From Terriglobales bacterium (GTDB taxonomy: Bacteria; Acidobacteriota; Terriglobia; Terriglobales; Gp1-AA117), in NCBI GenBank assembly GCA_030150795.1, contig JASLFF010000678.1, positions 1-8,134 of the forward strand: a stretch of DNA of 8,134 nucleotides, given 5' to 3'. Both the position numbers and the translations under genes were made by a program. Below the pieces are notes generated by a model. That model had not been told where the DNA came from. It saw nothing but the letters and a program-made list of their open reading frames with translations, and searched no databases. How positions within the stretch are numbered: the first letter of the stretch is position 1; each line of letters starts with the position of its first letter. Positions 1-6,289 of the stretch are shown in pieces.

Positions 1-620
1 TCCTGCGCTGTCGATACTGGATTCGTCACCGCATTCTCTATTTCTTTCGCGCTTACCGCGGGAGTCTGAAATGCTCCCAGGTCTTTAGACTGCTCGAAAA
101 AGCCGGAGAGCGCTTGAGCAATCCCGGCGGCACAGCGGCGAAAACTTTCCCGCCAGGTGTTGAAGATCTGCGCATTCGTTTGAAGCTGATCCAACAGCTG
201 ATTGTAAGGATCATCAGGCCGCACCGGCGGCTTCAAGGCATCGCGGATCTGCCCGAGAACTCTTATCTGCTGTTCCTCGTACTTGAATGCCTCTCGCGGA
301 TAGCGCTCCAGGACTTCGAAATAGACCCGCAAATATTTCTTGTCCTCATGCGGTATGTCTTTCAAGAATTCACCCGTTGTCATCCCCGCTGGATATTGTT
401 TCGACCGCCATTTTGACGGAACGGGCATGGTGCGCGCTTCCAGGTCCTGAATGAATTCAGCGATTTTCCAAGCCACGAAGGAGCTTTCCGTAAGATTGTC
501 AGACACGAGGTCTTCATGCTCAGGGAACGCAACCTCAAATTCACGGCGGACGAACAGGACCTTGTAGCGCACCAGCTTGAGCATGTCGCCGCTCAGATCT
601 TTGTCTAATAGGGCTGCCAT
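1..620 (-). CDS. Family A protein of unknown function, third copy (3' end outside window)
   Basis: The reading frame is open from an ATG at 618-620 to the window edge, giving 206 residues without a stop; the C-terminus is missing. A GGAG at 628-631 lies 7 bases before the ATG, with a second GGAGG further up. I do not recognise a characterised family. The core has two blocks: residues about 6-60 (including KLVRYKVLFVRRE and AWKIAEFIQ) and residues about 93-128 (KKYLRVYFEVLERYPRE, then KYEEQQIRVL). Both blocks are shared with the family A gene at 3792-4493, at roughly three quarters identity in the first. The sequence is rich in charged residues and looks helical, with no signal peptide or membrane span. 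Beyond residue 130 it carries an extension absent from the other two copies, with a Gln-rich helix (around 138-155) and an amphipathic stretch (around 156-180). It follows the short family A gene by 22 bases, so the two are very likely co-transcribed. The coding call is secure; the function is unknown. Confidence 0.85.
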   Translation of the reverse strand, partial: MAALLDKDLSGDMLKLVRYKVLFVRREFEVAFPEHEDLVSDNLTESSFVAWKIAEFIQDLEARTMPVPSKWRSKQYPAGMTTGEFLKDIPHEDKKYLRVYFEVLERYPREAFKYEEQQIRVLGQIRDALKPPVRPDDPYNQLLDQLQTNAQIFNTWRESFRRCAAGIAQALSGFFEQSKDLGAFQTPAVSAKEIENAVTNPVSTAQ

Positions 621-642
621 CGGTTGTCTCCAAAACCTCCAG

Positions 643-990
643 TCAGATCGAATCCCGGATCTGCTCCAGAGCGTCGATCTCCCTCTCTTCAAATTTCAGC
701 GGCTGCCGGGGCCATCGATACGAAACCACGTAATAAACGCGCAAGTACTTCAAGTGTGGCTCCAACTCCTCATCGCATATTTTGGTTTCCTGAAGAAACT
801 TTGCAATGATCCAGGCGGTAAATGCTTTGCGGGTCATTCTGTCGGGTACAGTGATCTCGCCCGCGCCTCCTTCCATGACTTTTTCGTCATCGCGCCTGAG
901 AGAAACAATTGTGTAGGCGACGAGTTTCACCGTGTCGTCGTCCAGATTGGTCAGCGCATCCTCTGATTGTTTGTCTGGCGCAGTTTCCAT
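643..990 (-). CDS. Short, divergent family A protein of unknown function
   Basis: This encodes 115 residues if it starts at the ATG at 988-990. A TTG at 1039-1041, only 5 bases after the preceding gene's stop, would add 17 residues. I prefer the ATG because a weak GGAA lies 9 bases before it and I see no good site before the TTG; the start remains uncertain. The protein matches the family A core in compact form. A VKLVAY segment corresponds to KLVRY, AFTAWIIAKFLQE corresponds to AFTAWKIAEFIQE, and KYLRVYYVV followed by KFEEREIDALEQIRD corresponds to the second block. It lacks both the N-terminal extension of the copy at 3792-4493 and the C-terminal extension of the copy at 1-620, so it approximates the minimal domain. 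It is clearly more divergent than the other two are from each other. No catalytic motif, signal peptide or membrane segment is visible. It sits between the second double-barrel gene and the next family A gene. Confidence 0.8.
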   Translation of the reverse strand: METAPDKQSEDALTNLDDDTVKLVAYTIVSLRRDDEKVMEGGAGEITVPDRMTRKAFTAWIIAKFLQETKICDEELEPHLKYLRVYYVVSYRWPRQPLKFEEREIDALEQIRDSI

Positions 991-1046
991 GGGACTTGTT
1001 TCCGTGATGCGATCCTGCAATTGAAAATGATTTCCGCTCAAACAGG

Positions 1047-2315
1047 CTATTGCTGCTCACGGCTCCTTCCCGAACGAAACTTCTCCGTCGGATCAATCAG
1101 ATGGAGAACGTGCATGAGTGAAAGGGCGTGCGGCGCAATGCCGATCAGTGAATTCACCGTGAGCATTCCCTGCACTCCGGCAAATTGTCCGGTTCCGCCT
1201 GTGATGGGTCCAAAGCCGGCAAACCTTACGCCCGGCTGTCCGGGAGCTTGCGGGAACTTCAAACCGAACGACCATCCCTCCACGACTCCGCAGGAAATCG
1301 TGCCGACGGTCAGTCCCGCGCTGTCGTTGAATGTATAAATCTCCTCGGTGGTAAAGGGGACCGGCGAGCTCGCGGTACCCGGAGGCGCTGAAAGATCAAA
1401 AAAGACAGTCGCCTGCATGGGGCCTACCATCTGATCGACGTCCATGTGGGTGCGGGGACCGCGGCCGCCGGTAACATAACTGAAACGCGTCGACCGCATA
1501 ACAGAGGGAGTGATCAAGCTCACGCGTCCACCTCCGGGAGGAGGCCCGAACGTGGTTTTTACATGTTTGTCTTTCTTGAGGAGCCGAAGTTCGACGAACG
1601 TATTGCTGGGATCGGGATCTCGAATCGCATCCAGTGAAGGCAGCTCATTTTCAGTGACAAGAGTCCCCTGGTCATCGCGCACACGAAGGTTGACGTTTCC
1701 CAAGAAGCCCATCTCCGGGGTGATTGTTCCCGTCAATACGAGCGTTCCCTCCCGCCCTTCAAATTTTCCTGTGCCTGAGACAAGATTGCAGATAGCGCCG
1801 GCCAGGAGCACGTGGCGTCCATTGACAACCAGAGGAAAGGTGCGGCCGACGCCATAGCATTTACATTTTTCGTTGCCAAAGGTAAGTTCGCATTCCTGCG
1901 CCACGAAGTGTTGGGACCGCCAGGCATCAAATATCATCGGCGGCGGAGCCTGGCCAGGGCGCCAGCCGAAGTCCGGAGTGGTAAGGAGGCAAAGGCAGCG
2001 AAATCTGCCGGTATCAGAGCCTACCTCCTGATTCACTTTAATCCCATGTCCAGGCTTTACACCCACGGTGACTTCAAAGCGATGGAGATCACTCAGCAGA
2101 TCGAGACCGTAGCCTCCGTTCAGATTGAACCAGTCGGCGGTATCGTGGGAATTCAATGAAGCATGGTTGAGGTGTCCGGCCACCGGAACTGCAAACATAC
2201 TGAAGTTAGCGGTTTCATCGAGCAGTTGTTGCACGAAATCATAAGGATAGGTTTGCGCATTGACATCCGGCAGCGAGCCGTTGGCAACAGGCGGCGGAGC
2301 GACTTGTCCACTCAT
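1047..2315 (-). CDS. Double-domain allene oxide cyclase/dirigent-like barrel protein, second paralogue
   Basis: A 422-residue protein starting at the ATG at 2313-2315, with GGAG at 2324-2327 spaced 8 bases away. It is a full-length paralogue of the gene just upstream. Shared features in order are a QQLLDE helix followed by FSMFAVP (residues 28-44), LHRF (77-80), GVGRTFP (155-161), a first GTGKFEGREG (181-190), a second GTGQFAGVQG (374-383), and a C-terminal DPTEKFRS (408-415). The GTGxFxGxxG signature with alternating beta-type sequence is typical of the allene oxide cyclase/dirigent-like eight-stranded barrel. Its presence about 193 residues apart suggests two barrels in one chain. In known families such barrels bind or cyclise hydrophobic substrates, such as an allene oxide fatty acid or phenoxy radicals. 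Whether this one is an enzyme is inference. No signal peptide or membrane helix is evident, so it is probably cytoplasmic or peripheral. The gap to its paralogue is 65 bases. Confidence 0.78.
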   Translation of the reverse strand: MSGQVAPPPVANGSLPDVNAQTYPYDFVQQLLDETANFSMFAVPVAGHLNHASLNSHDTADWFNLNGGYGLDLLSDLHRFEVTVGVKPGHGIKVNQEVGSDTGRFRCLCLLTTPDFGWRPGQAPPPMIFDAWRSQHFVAQECELTFGNEKCKCYGVGRTFPLVVNGRHVLLAGAICNLVSGTGKFEGREGTLVLTGTITPEMGFLGNVNLRVRDDQGTLVTENELPSLDAIRDPDPSNTFVELRLLKKDKHVKTTFGPPPGGGRVSLITPSVMRSTRFSYVTGGRGPRTHMDVDQMVGPMQATVFFDLSAPPGTASSPVPFTTEEIYTFNDSAGLTVGTISCGVVEGWSFGLKFPQAPGQPGVRFAGFGPITGGTGQFAGVQGMLTVNSLIGIAPHALSLMHVLHLIDPTEKFRSGRSREQQ

Positions 2316-2380
2316 ACCTTAGTCTCCATCAATGCGGCACAAATCTTCGCGCCGGCCGCAAATACAACGAGATGATCCAT

Positions 2381-3655
2381 TCAGAACCATCCCCCAGTCC
2401 TGGCGGCGGAACGAAACTTTCCATTTGGATCGTTGAGGCGCGCCATGTAGAAGTGGGTGACGATCTGATCGCCGGGCGGTGGATAGAAGACCGAACCGGA
2501 CGACCCATAGAACATTCCCTCGACGCCCGCGAAGCATCCCGTCCCATACACAATTGGACCGAAGAACCCGAATCTGGTGGCCGGCGCTCCGGGCGCGCCA
2601 GGAAGCGTCATGTCAAACCTTCTGCCCTCGATCACGTTTGTCAGCAGCGCGCCGAGCGTCTTTCCGTTGCGATCAAGAAGACTGTATTGCGCGACGCCCT
2701 CGAACAAAAATGGCGATAACGGTGTTCCCGTGGGGGGCGCATTGGGCACTGACCCGCGTCCAAAGCCGATCTCCAGCCCTATGATTTCCTGGCCCACTGT
2801 GAAATTCTTTACTTCGAAGTTACGAGGCGCCGCTAAATCAAACTGCAGAAGCCTGAGTTGCGTGGTAATGTCCACTCCCCTTACCTGGCCGTCCGGGCCA
2901 AAGCTGAAATGGTTCTGCAATCCTGGCTGTTCCTGGCCTTTCTGCGCGGCCCACAAAAGATAGATGGTTTCGGGATCGGGCGCAGGCTGGGATTGGATCG
3001 GAGGCAAGACCGCCTGTGTGCGCAAGTCACATTGTGAATCCTGAAAGCGGACGAGAACGTTTCCCTGAAATCCATTGGGCACGAGGTCCCCACAAAGGGT
3101 GAAGTTACCAACATGACCACGGAACTTTCCCAACCCTTCGGTGACATTTCCGATGGCGCCAATGACAATGCGAGATTGCTTGCCCACCATCATCGGAAAC
3201 GTTCTTCCGGTCCCGAAGCTCCTGAATCCGTCTTCGCCGTTGCCAAAGAGAAACGTCATCTCTTGCATGACGAAGCGTTGAGACAGCGCGGGGTTGAGTT
3301 TTGTTGGCGGCGGCTGCCGGTCCGGGCGGGCCAGAAAGTCATCGGGAATCATTGACCACCGCATGTTCAATTGGCCAACGGCTTCTCCAAAAACGTTCGT
3401 GGCCTGCACTTTGCCGGTATCCGGCGATTGCAGGAGCACATCGAAGCGGTGCAGCCTGGCGGTCACGACGAATCCAGTAGCGCCGTCGCTGCATTCACCC
3501 GCAGTTTGCTCGGGAACAGCAAACAGATTGAACCCGGCAGCCTGGTCGACCAACTGCTGCAGCACTTGCGCCGGTAATCCTGGTCCGGCACTCGTCCCGG
3601 CGGGCACGCCAGGTGCAGCGCCAGGAGGGCCGGTGGAGGCTGATGAAGAAGCCAC
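2381..3655 (-). CDS. Double-domain allene oxide cyclase/dirigent-like barrel protein, first paralogue
   Basis: A 424-residue protein with a GTG start at 3653-3655. The start is supported by GGAG at 3664-3667, 8 bases away, and by alignment with the downstream paralogue. Residues 1-28 are rich in Ala, Pro, Gly and Ser and look like a flexible tail. They are followed by a QQLVDQ helix and FNLFAVP (42-48), LHRF (68-71) and FGTGRTFP (147-154). The first motif is the degenerate EGLGKFRGHVG (173-183), the second is the canonical GTGCFAGVEG (371-380), and the C-terminus has DPNGKFRS (409-416). The repeated GTGxFxGxxG motif in beta-rich sequence points to two tandem barrels of the allene oxide cyclase/dirigent-like type. 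The first barrel's motif has Leu in place of Thr, so the two halves may differ in role. It lies between a family A gene (136-base gap) and its own paralogue. The family assignment rests on the motif and predicted fold, not on close similarity to a characterised enzyme. Confidence 0.78.
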   Translation of the reverse strand: MASSSASTGPPGAAPGVPAGTSAGPGLPAQVLQQLVDQAAGFNLFAVPEQTAGECSDGATGFVVTARLHRFDVLLQSPDTGKVQATNVFGEAVGQLNMRWSMIPDDFLARPDRQPPPTKLNPALSQRFVMQEMTFLFGNGEDGFRSFGTGRTFPMMVGKQSRIVIGAIGNVTEGLGKFRGHVGNFTLCGDLVPNGFQGNVLVRFQDSQCDLRTQAVLPPIQSQPAPDPETIYLLWAAQKGQEQPGLQNHFSFGPDGQVRGVDITTQLRLLQFDLAAPRNFEVKNFTVGQEIIGLEIGFGRGSVPNAPPTGTPLSPFLFEGVAQYSLLDRNGKTLGALLTNVIEGRRFDMTLPGAPGAPATRFGFFGPIVYGTGCFAGVEGMFYGSSGSVFYPPPGDQIVTHFYMARLNDPNGKFRSAARTGGWF

Positions 3656-3663
3656 TTTACTTG

Positions 3664-3667
3664 CTCC
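3664..3667 (-). promoter_or_regulatory. Ribosome binding site that fixes a GTG start
   Basis: The minus strand reads GGGAGCAAGTAAAGTG here. The GGAG sits 8 bases before the GTG at 3653-3655. This supports the non-ATG start of the first double-barrel gene, since the next in-frame ATG (residue 99) would remove the conserved FAVP and LHRF segments. Confidence 0.65.
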
Positions 3668-3791
3668 CGAATTCTACCGGTGCACACCTGGTCTTCCTTG
3701 CGGCAGGCATGGCGGGGTAGAGAGTTATTTGGTTGCAACGCGGGTTCCGGAGAGGCCGTGGCACAGGTCCCATGGCCCCTTGCGGCCCTGG

Positions 3792-4493
3792 CTATGGCAG
3801 TTTGTCTCGAATTTCCTCGAGTACCCGTATCTGCTGCTCTTCGTACTTGAACTTCTCTCGCGGATAACGTTCGAGCACTTGGTAATAAACGCGCAGATAT
3901 TTTTTATCCTCGGGTGGAAGTCCCAGCAGATTGCCATCTTTCACGAAGGAGGAGCCCGAAGACTCCGAGTTTTTGGGATAGCCCTTGTCCACCCACTTCG
4001 CGGGCACACTGGTCTCTCCCCTTTGAAGTTCCTGAATGAATTCCGCAATTTTCCACGCGGTGAAAGCCGATCCATCCATGTTGTCGGAGACGAGATCTTC
4101 TTTTTCCGGAAAGGCAACCTCATACTCGCGGCGGACAAAGAGCACTTTATAGCGCACGAGCTTTAACATATCATCATGCAGATCTTTATCCATTTCGGGC
4201 CCGCAATTGCCATTTGTCGTCAAGGGCGTTTCCTCCATATCTGTAATTTCCATTCTGCTGCAAACGTCATCTGTGTTCACTGCATTGACGTCAGTTGTCT
4301 GTGCCCGCTCATCGGAAGGGCCTGGAATGCCTTGTCGGCCGGCTACGACCTCCATTCCCTGCTTTGAAACGTCTTCTATCTGCTGCAGTGTCCTGATCAG
4401 TACATCGACACCCGATAAAATAACGGCCATTGGAAGCATCAGCAGCCGTGCGAAGACTTGAAGTATGCCCCCGGAGTCTTGGTCTCCTTTCAT
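3792..4493 (-). CDS. Family A protein of unknown function, with hydrophobic N-terminal extension
   Basis: A 233-residue protein starting at the ATG at 4491-4493, with AGGA at 4502-4505 spaced 8 bases away. It has three visible parts. Residues about 9-45 form a hydrophobic to amphipathic stretch (VFARLLMLPMAVILSGVDV) that could be a membrane-associating helix. Residues about 50-100 are a polar linker rich in Thr, Asn, Asp and Glu. Residues about 101-232 are the family A core, with KLVRYKVLFVRREYE (111-125), AFTAWKIAEFIQE (143-155), KKYLRVYYQVLERYPRE (197-213) and KYEEQQIRVLEEIRD (216-230). The core is close to the copy at 1-620, starting in both with a DKDL segment, and more distant from the copy at 643-990. 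An insert around residues 166-192 separates the two core blocks. No enzymatic motif is recognisable. It is the first gene after the 218-base gap that follows the carotenoid oxygenase. A role as an adaptor or scaffold is a guess. Confidence 0.85.
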   Translation of the reverse strand: MKGDQDSGGILQVFARLLMLPMAVILSGVDVLIRTLQQIEDVSKQGMEVVAGRQGIPGPSDERAQTTDVNAVNTDDVCSRMEITDMEETPLTTNGNCGPEMDKDLHDDMLKLVRYKVLFVRREYEVAFPEKEDLVSDNMDGSAFTAWKIAEFIQELQRGETSVPAKWVDKGYPKNSESSGSSFVKDGNLLGLPPEDKKYLRVYYQVLERYPREKFKYEEQQIRVLEEIRDKLP

Positions 4494-4711
4494 CCCGTTA
4501 TTCCTGGCGGTGCGATGCCCTCACCAAACTTTGTCGCCCAGCAAATCAATTCGCCGCCGCTCCTGTGACGTTGCGCGTCTTCCGGATTAAGATCTTCCAT
4601 GTCATTGCTGGAACAGGTTTTAGTTGCCAGCCAAATGCATGAGACGGCCAGCGACCTATCGAATAGACAGTACCCGGATATAGATTTGCGAATCGCTCTC
4701 AATTGTGGAGA
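4494..4711. other. Longest intergenic gap (218 bases), between carotenoid oxygenase and family A genes
   Basis: I see no strong gene, terminator or consensus promoter here. Three things stand out. First, an open frame on the minus strand runs from a TTG at 4700-4702 (or an ATG at 4598-4600, giving 36 residues) to a TGA at 4490-4492. That stop overlaps the start of the family A gene in an ATGA arrangement typical of coupled genes. It has no good ribosome binding site and no recognisable product. Second, there is a small inverted repeat with 5-base arms, TTCCA at 4595-4599 and TGGAA at 4609-4613, separated by 9 bases. Third, a TTGAGA at 4697-4702 could be a -35 element, but the only nearby -10-like sequence is at a poor distance. 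The gap may hold an internal promoter or regulatory leader, but this is unproven. Confidence 0.3.
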
Positions 4712-6226
4712 TCACCCTTCGACGGCAGGTTTGAACGTGGCATGGAAACCGAGATAGAGCACCTGCTCCAGCAAGATGCGCGCCATGGGCCCTGCGCTGA
4801 CGTTTCCTGCGTCGAAAATAAGGAAGCAGCTCTGCTTTTTTTGAGCGTCAAATTCCTGGCACATCACCACGCCGGCGGATGAGTCCGGCGCGCTCACAAA
4901 AACAGGTTCGCCTCCCAGGTAACGTTGTCCGGCACACTGATACGTATCGGCGGGCTGATCCGCGTTATTCCAATTTGCATGGATCAACCGATCAAAAAAT
5001 TTGCGACCGTGCGCTCCGGCGGCTGAAATGCCCAGCATCCAAAAATCACCGTAGGGTTGCATGGCATAACGAGGATCGAGAGCAGGGAAGTCGGGCGAAT
5101 AGAAAAGGGGAAGTGAATTCCGGCTAACCAGTTGGCGTTTCTTCAGATTGAGGGCGAGGCGAACAGGACCCCCGCGAGGCGCGCTCTGAAACATGCTCGG
5201 CACTGGCTGATACTGCGGGTAAATCGGTTCATCGAACTCCAGCACGTCAACGAACAATTGGCCTTCCTGCTCGAACGAGTTCATCAGATGCAGACAGTAG
5301 CCGGCGCCAACCGGTATTGACGCAGCCACTTCACCGTTCGAGCGATTCAGCACGAGCAACGTGCTTTCACGTTCGGGCTGCCACTGGAGCGAGTGCATTA
5401 CGGTCTGGCCTGCCTGAAGCAGCCGGCTTATGTCGAGAAGGTAAGGGCTCAGGTAGAAAACGGCATAATGCCTGCTGATGCTGAAGTCGTGCACAGAGCA
5501 GGGAAGATCAAGGCTGATGGCTTTCCGGTAACGCAGGCCGTCGGCGCCAAAGCAGTAAAAATAGAGCCGCGGCGTTTGCGAAAAAAATACGCCAAAATTG
5601 AACATCTCTCTTGATTCAGGATCGAACTTGGGATGAGCGGAGAATGGGCTAGCATTATTCAGACGTCCGTTGAAAGTGAACTGGCCGCGGGTGTCCAACG
5701 TTTCGGGATCAAGTTCCCAGGGCAATCCCTGTTCGCCAAAAGCCAGGAGACGATTGCCATATGGATAGATGCTTACATTGACGGGCGATTCCAGGCCGTT
5801 GTTCAGACCATTGAGACGGCTGCCTTCAAATGCGGTGCCGAACGTGCGGAAAAGAGGGCGGCCCGCTTCCTGTTCCGCCACGAATTTTGTGCTGCGCACG
5901 TAGCGGCTTCTGAACCGGACTTGCCCGTTCGTAAACCGGAGCGCGCAAACCATGCCGTCACCATCGAGCCAGTGTTGGTAAGAAAGGCCATTGAACCCGA
6001 AGCGTGCAGGTCCATTCAGATAGTACGTTCCCTGCAGGAAAGAGGGGACTTGTCCTACGATTTCTTCAATCGTGTAATCGGCTTCCTGGAACTCATGAGG
6101 AAATGCACGCTCAATGCCTGGCGCAAAGTCGGGTAGATCGGTGGTGGCCCCGGCGGCGGCCGTTGAAGATCCCGGCCGCACCGCAACCCGAGATTCTTTC
6201 CCCGAAACTACAGACTCAACCGGCAT
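4712..6226 (-). CDS. Carotenoid cleavage oxygenase (CCD/RPE65 family)
   Basis: A 504-residue protein, the usual length for the family, starting at the ATG at 6224-6226 with AGGAG at 6236-6240. These enzymes use a non-haem Fe(II) held by four histidines in a seven-bladed beta propeller to split a double bond of a carotenoid, apocarotenoid or stilbene with O2. All four candidate histidines are visible: H198 (SAHPK), H246 (VHDF), H313 (LHLMN) and H495 (GFHATF). Other family landmarks are LNGPARF (70-76), HWLDGDGMV (85-93), PWELDPETL (169-177), DPRYAMQPYG (384-393) and GGEPVF (438-443). The segment that usually reads EDDG before the last blade appears to be DSSAG here (448-452), so one second-shell acidic residue may be absent. 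The first 40 residues are a poorly conserved tail, and no signal peptide is seen. It follows the ABC1-like gene by 63 bases, consistent with one transcript. The family call is firm; the substrate and cleavage position cannot be told from sequence. Confidence 0.97.
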   Translation of the reverse strand: MPVESVVSGKESRVAVRPGSSTAAAGATTDLPDFAPGIERAFPHEFQEADYTIEEIVGQVPSFLQGTYYLNGPARFGFNGLSYQHWLDGDGMVCALRFTNGQVRFRSRYVRSTKFVAEQEAGRPLFRTFGTAFEGSRLNGLNNGLESPVNVSIYPYGNRLLAFGEQGLPWELDPETLDTRGQFTFNGRLNNASPFSAHPKFDPESREMFNFGVFFSQTPRLYFYCFGADGLRYRKAISLDLPCSVHDFSISRHYAVFYLSPYLLDISRLLQAGQTVMHSLQWQPERESTLLVLNRSNGEVAASIPVGAGYCLHLMNSFEQEGQLFVDVLEFDEPIYPQYQPVPSMFQSAPRGGPVRLALNLKKRQLVSRNSLPLFYSPDFPALDPRYAMQPYGDFWMLGISAAGAHGRKFFDRLIHANWNNADQPADTYQCAGQRYLGGEPVFVSAPDSSAGVVMCQEFDAQKKQSCFLIFDAGNVSAGPMARILLEQVLYLGFHATFKPAVEG

Positions 6227-6289
6227 AAGCTCACGCTCCTGTTATTAAGAGACACATTGACTTCAGCGACTTGCATTGCAACCCGGTTT

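Noticed and set aside
991..1041. TTG start adding 17 residues to the short family A protein
   Set aside because: No convincing ribosome binding site precedes it and the added residues are not shared with paralogues; it cannot be fully excluded.
3656..3791. Possible terminator hairpin in the 136-base gap before the first family B gene
   Set aside because: GC-rich short inverted segments (GGCC with GGCC) are present, but there is no long stem and no following T-run on the transcribed strand.
3294..4166. 290-residue open frame on the plus strand
   Set aside because: It runs antisense across the start of one family B gene, an intergenic gap and most of a family A gene. It shows no recognisable domain, and the minus-strand genes have paralogues that prove their frames.
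4490..4702. 70-residue minus-strand frame between the carotenoid oxygenase and family A
   Set aside because: It needs a TTG start and has no good ribosome binding site or recognisable sequence. It is kept only as a possibility in the gap description because of its ATGA overlap with the next gene.
5633..6136. 167-residue open frame on the plus strand inside the carotenoid oxygenase
   Set aside because: It is antisense to a firmly identified enzyme with conserved motifs in the same stretch, and has no recognisable product.
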